This document shows positions 22,111 to 33,559 of a stretch of DNA of 64,000 nucleotides, piece by piece. Each line of letters opens with the position of its first letter. The first letter of the stretch is position 1. Under the pieces are notes generated by a model that ran no database searches, was not told the DNA's origin, and saw only the letters and a program-made list of their open reading frames with translations. The stretch is from Anaeramoeba flamelloides (lineage: Eukaryota > Metamonada > Anaeramoebidae): assembly GCA_027625915.1 (NCBI GenBank), contig JANTQA010000023.1, positions 16,616,001 to 16,680,000 on the forward strand, in the 5' to 3' direction. The translations under genes and the position numbers were made by a program.

Positions 22111-25100
22111 TTAATTTTTATTTTTTTTTAACCATTTCCTAAAAGAACCTTTTTTAAGAGTTTTTGCAATGAATTTTTTTTTATTATTTTTCTCTTCTTT
22201 ATTTATTTTATAAAAACTCCTTGATTTGTTTTTTTTAGTTTTAGAATTTTCAACCAAATCTAAACATTTTTTTTGGTCTTGTATTATTGATTCAAAAAAT
22301 TTAAATCCCTCTTGGTATTGTTCTTTTTTATAATTGTCCTTTAAAATTTTGGAACACATATTATTTGACAAAATCATAAAATAAACCTGAGCTAATTTAA
22401 TCATTACAAACCAATTAATTTTCCTCTGGTTGTCTTCTTTACCATATTTCATAAAAACCATGTTTAATTTTACAAACATTGAAAATTGAGAGAAAAAATT
22501 GAGAAAGGTGTGATGGACTTTTTGAATTTTTTCAAGTGGATACTGATTATCTCGATAATCAATTTCTCTAATTTCCAATTTCTTTTCCTCAAAGTCTGTT
22601 TCTAAAAGCGAAAAGCATTTATTTAGGAAATCTAAGCCAAAGGTGACTGCTGGTATTGTTGAAACGCTTGAAATCAGCCCTAAAAAGCTGTTGAATTTCT
22701 TTTGTTCAATTAAATCATTTATTGATTTTGGATTATATAGGATCAATTTATATAAAAATTTCCAAGTTTTTTTAGATAGTCTGACGCTATTCGAAGATCT
22801 AGTAATTGAATAAAATTGATTAAAAAATTTTTCTTGTGTTGTTATTAATTCATATATTTGCGGGCATTTAATTAGATTAATTAAAAAGGAAATTAAATTT
22901 CTTTTTGTTCGATCGTATTCATTTGTTGTTGTCTGGATTGTTGTTAATATCTTTTGTAATAATTCACCCGTGATTATGATTGTTTTCCTTTTTTCCGTTT
23001 GTTGAAAGGATCGAATTTTAATTTTCTTTCCTTCGATTTTGCTTTCTACCCAAGTCCATAAGGGCAATACTTTACCAATAATCGAGATTAGTTTGGATAT
23101 TAAATCTAAGATTGGATGTTTAATTTTTTTATTTACAACAAAATCAAACAATACATTTATTAATTTATGTATATTATTAGATTCCAAATAAGCCAAATCA
23201 TCATCATTTATTTTATCCTTATCATTTTTACTATTTCTAAGATTCTTCTTATTATTGATATTATTATTTTGTTTAAGTGAAACCGAATTCAAAATTGTTA
23301 ATTTTTTTTTGACAATATCGAAACAAAATTTGGAAATTTCTGGTATTTTTGTTTTTTCTTCTAATTTAATTCCATTATTATTATTATTATTATTATTATT
23401 ATGATTATGATTATTATGATTATTATTATGATTATATTTATGATTACGATTATTTTCTTTTTTTAATTGCTTTTCTAAAAAGGAATTCTCCTTGAATTGG
23501 ATATTAGAATGAAGACTTGGGGGGATTAAATCAAATAAAAAATAATCAAAATTATCTGAATATTTTTTTAAAAAATAATTAGTCATATTTTTATTTTTTA
23601 AAATTTTTAATATTATGATCTTCCCACCAAATCTGATGTGACTCATTTTACTTTTAATTAAATTTCTAATTTTGACAAATAAATTTACTTCTTCTGTAAG
23701 TAAAAAATCTTGTATTTCTTTTTTTTCACTTTGAATTAAATTTAAAATCAAAAATAAATAATAACTTGATATTTCGATTGATCGTGAAGATAAGCCAATC
23801 CAAATATCTGTTGATAAAAATTTCGGGTTATTTTCGGTAATTTGTGAAAATGATTGTGATACGGTATGTGCATAATGCTTTATCTGTTCAGAAACTGTAA
23901 AATATAATAACTTATTTGAGGGCAAAAGCATTGGGTTTTTAATATTTTGAAGAAAATGATAAATAAAAATATTTTTTTCAACTTGAAAATGATCTTTTCC
24001 AAACAACATTTTGGAATATTCAGTTGCCTGTAACGGGATTGGTGCAATCGAATTTTGTGTATTTTCTTTAAAATTCATTGCATATGCTAAATAATATAAG
24101 CATTTATAATCTTGTTGTTGTAAACATTGTTGTATGATTTGAGTTCCACTTGTTTTTTCAAGGATGCCAGCTAAAAGAAATGAAAGCTAAATATATATAA
24201 ATATATAAATATGAATTCAAGAAAAAAAGAAAAAGCGGTAAAATATTAATACAATATTTGAATTTTAAATAATAAGAATAATAATGGAATTAATTTATTG
24301 TTGCTATTGGTTTTATTTTTGTTTTTTAGGTTACATTGGTTGTTTACAATATATTATATATAAACAAATAAAACAAATATTTTATAAAAACTTGTACAAA
24401 GCTTTGGGACTGTAATACTTTTTTTAATTCTTTTAATGTTTTGAATTTTTAGAATTATTGATTTTAAGGTATTCTATTCAGCAATTATCAATAAAAAAAA
24501 TTTTGTTTTTATTAAAAAAACTAAAATTCAAAATTTTCCACACAGTTAAAACAATTAAAAGAATCACAATAAGACAATTTCCATTCAAATTGGAAATAAT
24601 TTTGATTTTTGTAAAAATATGAAAATCATTTTTAATCTTTTTTTTGTTTTTTTGTTTTTATTTTATTTTTCAATAAAAAAATATGTTGTATTCGATCAAA
24701 ATATTGTTTCGAATAATCTATATTTTTGTTAAAGTTGAGGACTTGAAAATAGAAGAACTTCAAAAAAAAAAACTAGTTGATGGTATCTAACCATTGATCG
24801 ATCAATAATTGTGAGTTAAATTTCAACAAATTTCACCAATACAATTTTTTTGTGTTACTCTCACTCCGAAATTCTGGACACAGTATTTTTTTTTTATTTT
24901 GATTGATATTTATTTATCTTTTTGTTTTTTAAGTATCTGTAAATGATAAATAATTGTTCTCGTTTCAATTGTCTCGTGGATTTAATTTATTATTTATTCT
25001 AGAAGTTGTTTAATATTTTTTTTTTTCTACAAATTGAATTTTGGTGTGTTAAAAATTTTGAATTGGGGTTTATATCTATTGGAATTCAAATAAATTATTT

Positions 25101-26563
25101 TTTAGTTTATTTCATATGCTGAAATAATATTAAAAAGATTTATTAATTAAAAATAATCTAGTGATCAAATAAAAAAAATATTTGAAAAAATAAGAAGTGA
25201 AAAAAAAAAAAAAAAAAAAAAAGACAATTACTTTCGCGTGAACAAGATGAGAAGAAGAATTATCATAAATTTTGACAAGATAATGTAATATTTGATAATC
25301 GATTAAAGAGTAAATAACTTCAGAAATAACTTTATTTGTTTTCAGAAAAATCTCTTCAAACATTAAATCAACAAAGGTATCATAACAAATATCAGATAGA
25401 ATAATATGATACAGTTTATCTTTTGAAGAAAATTTTTTATTATCCCGAAGAATTTCTTCAATCTTCTTTTTTTGTTGAGAAATTTTGCTTCGAGTAAAAT
25501 TTTTTGGGTAATAAAAGGAATTCAAAGAATCCTTTTTGTATTCTCTATCAATTGTTTTTAAGGCATTTATTCTATTATTAATATAATTTTTGTCTTCCTG
25601 TTGTAATAGTTTCAAATCAATAGGCGTTGGAGCATCGTATTTTGGTAATATAAACAGAATGTTTTGATTGTCAATTCTTTTTGTACAATCGGAACTTCTT
25701 TGATAATCTTTTTCATCAAGATCATTTCTTCTTAAATAATGATTTTCTATTGCGAAATTTAGTTTGGATTTGGATTTTTTTAGTGGTTGGTTAAAATTTC
25801 GAGAGGTTCCATGCAATTTGCCAATAACTCTTTTAGTTTTAAAATCTAATTCATAAACTTTTTTTTTCAACGATACAAATGTAAATTGATCTGCTAAACT
25901 TTTTTTTATTGCATTTAAAGTTTCTGTCTTTGCATTATCATATCGTTCAAGAAAATCGGGGTTAAATACTCGTTTCGTTTCCTGATAAGGTATGTAATCG
26001 GTGGTATGGTATTCCAAATAATTCACTTGATTATGCCCTCCTTTATCGGGGTCTAAAGATGAATTATGAAAAGGCCTATAATTAAATTTTGATAATTGTA
26101 ATAAACTTTTATGATGGATTTCGTATTTAAATTTTTCTAAGGCCTCTTTGTTATAAGATGGCCTGTCGTGCAAGCATTTTTGATTTAATTTTAAAGTCCA
26201 ATTTTGGTATTGTGAGCTAAAAATTGATATATTTTTCGAGATTTGATACTGATCACCCTTGTTTTCATTTTCATTTTCATTTTCGTTTTTCATTTGTGTT
26301 TGTTGCCTTTGCTCTAATTTCATTTTTGTGATTTGTTCTTCTTGCTCTTCTTTTGCTTTCTTTGTTAATATATTATGGATTTTGACAAAATCGTTGGCGT
26401 GTGGGGGAACGTTTTCTACAGTCCCAATAACTATCTTGTGCCATTTTTGGTATGCTTGCTCGTATTCTTCTAAAGTTTCATAATGCTCGACCTGTGGTTC
26501 ACTTGGAATTAAAACATTGTTCCACGGTTCACTCATGGTTATAATTGATTCGGTATCTAACAT
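22111..26563 (-). CDS. large scaffold-like protein of unknown function, two exons
   Basis: Deduced join of 26563-25232 and 24186-22111 gives 1,135 residues. Donor GTAATT, acceptor ATTTAG, both phase 0; the join reads SSSHLVHAK then LSFLLAGILEKTSG. The start is ATG at 26563; a second ATG begins MSEPWNNVLIPSEP nine codons later. The N-terminal part has the pattern PSEP...YETLEEYEQAYQKW. A charged linker follows (Glu/Asn repeats at about 93-102). The middle and C-terminal parts are helical and armadillo-like (LINVLFDFVV, LISFLINLIKCPQIYEL) with an Asn/His run near residue 265. The C-terminus is basic. From memory it recalls the Dictyostelium Sca1-complex scaffold family, but I could not check this. 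The small gene at 30045-30708 shares its N-terminal pattern. The intron (1,045 bp) is the second longest seen here and holds a dispersed repeat. Confidence 0.6.
24512..24810 (-). repeat. dispersed ~300-bp repeat, copy 2, inside an intron
   Basis: Inverted relative to the copy at 14288-14590, sharing the same ordered words. It lies in the intron of the scaffold-like gene and accounts for much of that intron's length. Confidence 0.6.
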
Positions 26564-27497
26564 AAATTCTGGTAGCCTCGCTCCTTTTTCAATCTTTTTT
26601 TTTTTTTTTATTGTGTAATTTTGTATTTGTTTGTTTATTTGTTTGTTTTTTTAGTTTTGATTGATTTAATTGAATGTTTAATTTAATTATTTTTTGTTAA
26701 TATTTTGAGAAAAAATCTATTAAAATAAACCCAAAGTTTTATATTGGATCTTAAAAGTATTATAAGTTATTTATGTTAAAAAGAGTTGATGTTTAAAATT
26801 AAGATCTTGAATTCAAATTTATCATTAAAATTTAAACATTGATAAAAAAAAAATAAAAAAAAAAAAAAAAACAGATTCCATGAAGAGAAATCTTAGTGTC
26901 TCATTAAAATATATTCCTACTAACCAAGAAATACTAAAAATTTCAGAGTTGTAAGGATTTAATTAATAATAATTTACTTCGGTTTTGAACCATTTATCTA
27001 ATAGAAACTTTCTTTATAAAGCTAACAAAAGGATAAAATCCTTTATTTAATCCAAAGTAAATTCGATTTTTTTTTTTTTGTTTTTTGATTAAATCAAAAT
27101 TTGTTTTCAGCATTTTATTTGAATAAATAATTTTTTGATTTTAACTTGAAATATCAAAAATTAATTTTAACTGCAATAATAGTTATTTTTCTCTCTAGTG
27201 CTTTCCAAAACTTGTTTAAAAAAAAATGTTTCATATTAATAAAAAAGTGTTATTCACTGGAAATTTATTTGTAGAAAAACGAAAAAACTCCAAAATCCAA
27301 ACATTAACCTTTCATTCATTTCATTTTTTTTTGAGTTCTACAGTACGATATATTTTGGGTGAATTGTAAATTCTATAGAAGGAAAAATCGTAGAAACATG
27401 AAAGGATACAATAATTTTACAGTAGTTTTAAAGATGTGAGGACTTTTTTAAAATAGAAAACTTGAAAAAAGTTTTAAAAAAGTCCTGACGTTTTTAA
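26564..27497. other. intergenic with a short hairpin
   Basis: AT-rich spacer. About 27426-27500 holds a hairpin-like sequence in which GAGGACTTTTTTAAAA is repeated inverted as TTTTAAAAAAGTCCTGAC; a relative is at about 35415-35480. No gene seen. Confidence 0.4.
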
Positions 27498-28540
27498 AAC
27501 CACTGGAGTGGGATTTGAAATTTAAGGGGTTATCTTCAACCAAGGATAATCCTAAAATAAAAGTATGTTGTTATTGGGTTTAAATCACATTAGTTTACAG
27601 ATTTCAAATCTCTCTAAAAAATCAATTAGTCAAGTAGTAATATTTGTTGATCCCATCAATTAAAAATGATCTATGTATTAGTAAAAAATTCAAAGAATTT
27701 CAGAAAAAAATCTGCATTTCGCCACAAAATTAAAGGTTGAATTATCAATATTCAGACTTCAAAGTTGTAAAATGTCTTTCCTAAATTTGTGGCGAAATGT
27801 GGATTAGTTGAAACTAAAAAATTCAATTTTTTTTTTAAAAAATTAAATAATTAACTCCAAGATTTTTTTGACCAATTATTTCTAAAATATTGAAAAAATA
27901 TTGATGTTACAATTGGCTTTTACAAAAAGGAAACAAAGTTAATCATTCTTTGTGTTTTTATTTTGATGATTATTGAGTTAATCTTTGAAATTAAAAAAAT
28001 CTAAAAAAATAAGTTACTTTTGGAAGTTCTAAAGATGAATTATTAAAAGACCGAATACTATTATTTTGAGTTTCTATTTTCTGATTTGGGAAAGGAATTA
28101 AAAAAAAAAAATTTCCAAATTTAAAAATTTTTTAATTGTGATCATTAGTAAAAAATATAATAATTTATTGTGCAATAAGATTTATAATAGATTTTTTAGA
28201 AACTATTTGATCCATGTTACACTAATATCATTTACACCCAATTATAACAACATACTTTAATTATGGAGAAATTCATGGTGACGCTAATCCCTTAAATGGG
28301 AAAAAATTTTGGACTCGTTCATGTTTTTTTGATTCTCATTTTTTCAATTCCAAAATCTGGCTTTCATTTATGGGTCCTTAGTTTGCCCAATATATATTGA
28401 GTGTATTGAACAAAAAAGTACCAAACCGATAAATAGAGATTAGAAATAACAATTTGTTTCTTTGGAAGCTCTCTATTGTAACAGAAAAATAAGGAAAATG
28501 AAGTGAAATTTTTTTCCCGTTTATTAATCAAATGCCAGTA
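27498..28540. mobile_element. hairpin element of family H, split by a nested TTAA element
   Basis: The right part (28297-28540) has AAATGGGAAAAAATTTT on its left and GAAGTGAAATTTTTTTCCCG then AATCAAATGCCAGTAA on its right. The missing left tip, a sequence like CACTGGAGTGGGATTTGAAA, lies at 27499-27519 just before the TTAA element. This fits insertion of the 27522-28296 element into an older family H copy. Confidence 0.45.
27522..28296 (-). mobile_element. TTAA-flanked non-autonomous element, family A copy 1
   Basis: Bounded by TTAA at both ends; the right end reads GACGCTAATCCCTTAA. The inverted ends are long, about 100 bases, and match each other imperfectly. An internal inverted repeat contains TGGCGAAATG. 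At 775 bp it is close to the other three copies (752-758 bp). The order of the two dissimilar end halves is opposite to copy 2. No ORF of note. TTAA targets are characteristic of the piggyBac superfamily; that assignment is an inference. Confidence 0.7.
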
Positions 28541-28562
28541 ATTGGACGAATTTTTATTCTAC

Positions 28563-29320
28563 TTAAGGGATTAGCGTCACCATAGATTTCTCTATAATCA
28601 AAGTATGTTGTAATTAGGTGTAAATGGTATTAGTGCACCATGGCTCGGATAGCTCTAAAAAATCTATTATAAATCTTATTGCACAATAAATTATTATATT
28701 TTTTACTAATGATCACAATTAAAAAATTTTTAAATTTGGAAATTTTTTTTTTTTAATTCCTTTTCCAAATCAGAAAATAGAAACCCAAAATACAGTATTC
28801 CGATATTTAATAATTTAGATTTAGAACTTCCAAAAGTAACTATTTTTAGAATTTTTTAATTTCAAAGATTAACTCGATAATCATCAACATAAAAGTACAA
28901 AGACTGATTAGTTTTGTTTGCTTTTGATAAGTCTAATAATAGCATCAATATATTTACATGATTTGAGAAATAATTTGACAAAAAACTTTATTCGTTAATT
29001 ATTTAATTTTTAAAAAAAAACTGAATTTTTTAGTAACTAATCTACATTTCGCCATAAATTTAAGATAGATATTTTAAGACTTTGTAGTCTGAATATTGAT
29101 AATTCAATTATAAAATTTATGGCGAAATGCAGATTTTATTCTGAATTTGCTGGGTTTTTTACTAATACATAGATCATTTTTAATTGATGAGATCAACAAA
29201 TATTACTACTTTGCAATCGATTTTTTAGAGACATTTGAACCATGTAACACTAATGTGTTTAGGTCCAATAACAACATACTTTGATCCTAGGCTTCTCCTT
29301 GGTAGACCCTAATCCCTTAA
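28563..29320 (+). mobile_element. TTAA-flanked non-autonomous element, family A copy 2
   Basis: Begins TTAAGGGATTAGCGTCACC and ends GACCCTAATCCCTTAA, 758 bp. Internal hairpin around 29040-29140 contains CTACATTTCGCCATAAATTT and its inverted partner. It lies in opposite orientation to copy 1, which is 266 bases away. Confidence 0.75.
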
Positions 29321-29335
29321 ACTTCAAATACTATT

Positions 29336-29545
29336 TGTTGCAAAATAAATTGAACAAACATTTTATTCGGCTTTCCAAAATTAGATTTTTAAAAATCATT
29401 TTATTTCAAATTTTTAATTCTTAAAAACAGCTTAAATTATTAATTTACCCTTTTTTAGAATTTAGTTCTTTGATGACTTATTATAATTATTGGAAATATG
29501 ATTTTTTTGGAAAGCTGAATGAAAAGTTTGATCTTTTTTTTGTTA
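29336..29545. mobile_element. MITE-like element, family G copy 1
   Basis: About 210 bp. The left arm TTGCAAAATAAATTGAACAA...TTCGGCTTTCCAAAA is matched inverted by TTTTTTGGAAAGCTGAATG...TTTGATC on the right. Relatives at 31755-31975 and 32998-33205. The open frame at 29470-29733 begins inside this arm and runs into another element, so I do not call it a gene. Confidence 0.5.
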
Positions 29546-29719
29546 CAATTAACAGTAAAAGTGTTTTAGTTTTTGTTCGGGAAAGGCGACAAAACTTTTG
29601 TTCCATTTTTTTCAATAAAAGCACTTTCCTTGAAGACAACGAATTGTTTGCAAACAAAGAAATAAATCAAAGAACGATGTTAGCCAAAGCTTTTGTCACA
29701 ATTTCCAAAAGAAAAATAT

Positions 29720-29901
29720 TTACTGGTATTTGAATTAGAAATGGGAAAAAATTTTCACTTCATTTTCTTTTCCTTTTCCTTTACAAACAGAGTTCTCTAA
29801 AGAAGTAGGTTGTAAATTGGAGACTTTGTGACTCTCTATTTAAAAAGGAAATTGTAAACCAAGTGAAAAAATTTTCTCATTTGTAATTCAAATACCAGTA
29901 A
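29720..29901. mobile_element. hairpin MITE, family H, complete copy
   Basis: Inverted ends TACTGGTATTTGAATTA and TAATTCAAATACCAGTA are perfect mirror partners over 17 bases. The match continues through AAATGGGAAAAAATTTTCAC versus GTGAAAAAATTTTCTCATTT. Total about 182 bp. This copy defines the family, whose partial members are at 20930-21080, 28297-28540, 31243-31350 and 59880-60035. Confidence 0.7.
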
Positions 29902-30044
29902 GCAAAAAAGAATTAGTTAAAGTCGAAAAATAGCATGTTTTTTTCTTAATTTCAATTTGGTTGTTGAACAATTTCGATTTAGTGCTGGAAGAATTTCAAA
30001 ATAATAATTGTAAAAAAGATTGAAAACTGTTTTTGAAACAAAGA

Positions 30045-30354
30045 TCAAACATATTTTTTGTCGTTGCCCTCTTTCAATTGAGATTTTGTTGGTGTGTTTA
30101 AAGTGTCATTGTTAAATTCGTTTCCAAGTTTTATCGAACCAAAAATTCCAGATCCTCTTGATTGGGTTTCGGATGTTCGACTGAAACTACCAGATCCTCT
30201 TGAAGTTGTGTCAAGTGAAGAAGTTTCAGATTCTGTGTCTATTGATGTTGTCGTATTTTCTTCATACTTTGGTTAGATTTGTATAGTTTTTGTTTTGGAT
30301 TTTTTGTTCAGAGTAAAGGAAGGAATAAAAAAGAGAAACGAAAAACTAGAGTGA

Positions 30355-30388
<34 letters not shown>

Positions 30389-30708
30389 TTGGGATCTTTC
30401 TGGAGACAAAATCAAAAGACAAAAGAAAATTATGTGATTACTTGATTTCTGTAATAAGGTCTATAAAAACTTTTCCCAATGGTGTTTGGAAGAATCATGC
30501 TTTGAGTTAAAAGATCAACTTGTTTTTTCCATTCAAGAGCTGCTTTTTCAAACTCTAAATAATTTTCTGAGTTTGAGATGCGAGGAAATTCTGGCAGACG
30601 ATCTTTCAATTTCTTAAAATTATTTTCTTTTGTGATTATGTTAAAATTCTTGTCAAAACAATTTCCTTTTGTTCCTAAATATATTTGTTTTTCTTTTGTG
30701 TTTCTCAT
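30045..30708 (-). CDS. small two-exon protein related to the N-terminus of the scaffold-like protein
   Basis: Deduced join of 30708-30442 and 30266-30045, 162 residues. Donor GTAATC, acceptor AAAG, both phase 0; the join reads FYRPYYRNQ then YEENTTTSI. The first ATG is at 30708 (MRNTKEKQ). Residues about 40-65 read LPEFPRISNSENYLEFEKA then ALEWKKQV, matching the P..P....E.YE.A...W pattern of the protein at 22111-26563; both later have an RP(Y/F) word. The second exon is Ser/Thr-rich with repeated SRGSG and ends NDKKYV. It looks like a truncated paralogue that keeps only the N-terminal module. The intron (30267-30441) contains about 28 T on the plus strand. Function unknown. Confidence 0.5.
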
Positions 30709-31242
30709 AACAAACAAGATAAGAATTTAAAATAACTCAAAAAAATATTTTTTTTAATATTTTCCAATCACTGTTTGAGAGAAAGATTCTTTGAGAAGTT
30801 GGCTTTGGTTCAATTCTCGTTTGAAAACAATGAATGGTTTGATTTGTATTTATAAGAAGTAAAAAATTTTGAAGGAATACATAAAAGTGATTCAAAAAAG
30901 GAATCTATGTGAATATTTATTCGATTTTTACTTGAAATTCTGTAAAGATATTAAGCTATCATATTATTGCAAAAAACTTGGAAAGGCGGATTTTATAATA
31001 AGCAAAATAATGAATAGAATTAATAATCCACCTAGACTCAACCCCAACTCAACAATTACGTTTATGTATTTTTTTTTTGGGTAAAAAGTAAATGTGTTGT
31101 AAATGTTTCCAAAAAATTTCAAAAAAAGGGAACTATTAGAATTAAAAATATTTCTTTCTATCGTCTATTTTGGAATGAGACAAAAACTCACAAATACAAA
31201 ACAACATAATTGAAATCCTAATATCATATCTTACCTTTACAT
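30709..31242. other. intergenic, nothing recognised
   Basis: A plus-strand open frame at 30869-31084 has no ATG-supported domain. Nothing else seen. Confidence 0.3.
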
Positions 31243-31350
31243 AATAAAAAGGGAAAAAATTTTCACTTCATTTTCCTTATTTTTCTGTTACAAAATAGAG
31301 TTTTCTGAGAAATAGATTATAATTTGTGATCTCTCTCTATTTGTATGGTA
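31243..31350. mobile_element. hairpin element family H, partial copy
   Basis: Contains GGGAAAAAATTTTCACTTCA, CTTATTTTTCTGTTACAAAA and TGTGATCTCTCTCTATTTG as in the other copies. The right arm is missing. Confidence 0.5.
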
Positions 31351-31754
31351 TCTTTTTTTATGATTTGTGTTAGTTCATAATTGGGCCAAATAAGAATCCT
31401 AAATAAAAGTCAGATTTTAGACTTTATAAAAAAAAGAAAATCATCCCTAAATTTGTGACTATTTATTTTTCACAGGTTAGTAATGTTTAGAAAAAGAATA
31501 GTAAAGTATTGCATATCATAAATTACAAAAAACATGGATTGAACTGTTGAAAGAAGAATATGTTAATTCTATTTAATCTATCTAAAGAGAATTTTTAATT
31601 AAATACTGAAAAGTGTAAAATTATGATACTATTTGTTTTTTCATATTTTTAAATTCAGAAAATGATTTCTTGATACTTTAAAGAATAAAATTGAAAACTA
31701 AAGGGGTTAGTAATTATTATAACAACAATTGTGGTTGAAATATGTGATTACTGT

Positions 31755-31975
31755 TAATTGTAAAATATAAAGATCAAAATTTTCCTTCAGCTTTCTCAAA
31801 AAATCATATTTCCAGAATGAAAACAAATCATCAAATTTACCATTTCCAAAAAGGGTATTAAGAATTTAAGTTGATTTTAAAAATTAAAAAATCTGAATTT
31901 TTGCTGGATTTTATTAAAATAATTTTGGAAAACTGAAAAAAACTTTTGTTCAATTTATTTTGCAATACTGATAAA
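31755..31975. mobile_element. MITE-like element, family G copy 2
   Basis: Left AAGATCAAAATTTTCCTTCA with GCTTTCTCAAAAAATCATAT; right ATTTTGGAAAACTGAA with CTTTTGTTCAATTTATTTTG, inverted partners of each other and of the ends at 29336-29545. Confidence 0.5.
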
Positions 31976-32997
31976 TTACAATTTATATTTGGAAATTTTT
32001 ACTTGGTTTTCCTTTTTGAAATTATTCTGCTCAAGCTTTGAATAAAGCATTTTATGTGGCCAAGTGTGAAGAAACTCTGTAAAATTAGTTGTTCTTCAAA
32101 ATATTCTTTGTCATTTACTGTTTGAAGTTGACAGTTCAAAGATTTATCCAAAATGGTAATTGGACTAAAAATTTTAATGAAATTTATTAGAATTTATCCG
32201 TAATTAGTATTTAGTCAAAATTATATCCGTACTCTTTTGTTCTAAATTCACCATAATTGTAAAAAATGTAAAACTTAAATTTTACTAATATCCACAATTA
32301 AAATTTCAGAGAGAAAATATTCTTAAAAAAAAAAAAATTAATTTTTGAAAAATATATTTAATTTTTTTTCGGAATTTTTTTTATTAAAAGATCTAAGAAT
32401 AAACCCTTTCACTTTTTATTTTCAATTTTTGCTTTTATAATATTAATTATTTGATAATAATTTCAAAGACAAATATTCCCCAAATCGAAATATTCGAGAG
32501 ATCACAAAAAAAAAAAAAATTAATAATAATATTGTTTTCCGAAATAATTTATTCTTTTCATTTTTTAAAGAAAAGATATCCTTTGAGCTGTGACCCTGCT
32601 TACATTACAGTTAGGATAAAAAAACCCTAAATACAATATTAGAATTTCAGGCAAATAGGAGGTAATTTTGTTGAATCACCTCTGCTCAACAATAAAAAAA
32701 AAATAATAATATTGTTTTTTTTTTTAATTGGACTAAGAAAAGAGGATTTCAGGTTTCATTGGAATTTCTTATATAAATTTATATTTAACAGTGCAGTACT
32801 TTTAAAGGCAATTCATATTATTTTGTAATATAGTTTTATCATTAATGAATTTTTTTGTTGACTTATTAATTTATTAAAATCTTTTTTATTTTTATTTTTT
32901 GCATTTCGTGAAATGTTTCCGATCTTATTTATTATTAAGAAAATAATAAACCACTTTTGATAACACTTTACAAAAGTATCATATATACGTATATACC
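31976..32997. other. spacer with a conserved small hairpin near 32655-32695
   Basis: No gene seen. The stretch at about 32575-32695, with CTTACATTACAGTTAGGATA and then TTGTTGAATCACCTCTGCTC, resembles 63640-63700 and 63915-63952. The latter part forms a stem from TTGTTGA and TCAACAA. Confidence 0.4.
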
Positions 32998-33205
32998 ATT
33001 TGTTGCAAAATAAATCAAACAAAATTAACATCCAGCTTTCAAAAACCATATCTTATAAATCACCTAATATTTAAATTGGAGAATACCATAAATCAATTTT
33101 TATGAGTAATTTTCTCTTCTAGAATTGGGGAATTTGAAGATTTATTCTATTACTTGGGATGTGATTATTTAAGAAAGCTGTATGATAATTCTAATCTTTT
33201 AATGT
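32998..33205. mobile_element. MITE-like element, family G copy 3
   Basis: Left TTGTTGCAAAATAAATCAAA...CCAGCTTTCAAAAACC; right AAGAAAGCTGTATGATAATT. Same arrangement as the other family G copies, more diverged. Confidence 0.4.
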
Positions 33206-33358
33206 TAGAATAAACAGTATATATTTATATATATATATATATGTCCAATGATTATTCTTTTGAATTTCCACAAAAAAAATATATATTTATCCGAATTCAG
33301 AATGTTTAAACTATTATTGGATTTATTAAAAACCGTTTTTAAAAATTTCACTTGACTT

Positions 33359-33559
33359 TACAGCCAGTTTCACTTTTAAGACATAAACTTCAACTAAATT
33401 TAAGTCACAAAAAAATCTCAAATTAAAGTATATTTTTTGGAAGTGTTTTTTACACATGTTATTTTCCCAGAATTTGAACAATTTAAATTAAAATGAAAAT
33501 TTTAGTATGTCTTAAATTTTGTTCAAATTTTGTATTTTAAAAGTGGAAGAGACGGTGAT
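33359..33559. mobile_element. palindromic MITE-like element, family P copy 3
   Basis: Begins TACAGCCAGTTTCACTTTTA, has CACAAAAAAATCTCAAATTA, and ends with the inverted end AAAGTGGAAGAGACGG. At 201 bp it equals copy 1. Confidence 0.55.

Noticed and set aside
29470-29733. Plus-strand open frame of 87 codons with a fairly protein-like end
   Set aside because: It starts inside the right arm of a family G element and ends in the left end of a family H element; no domain or splice partner.
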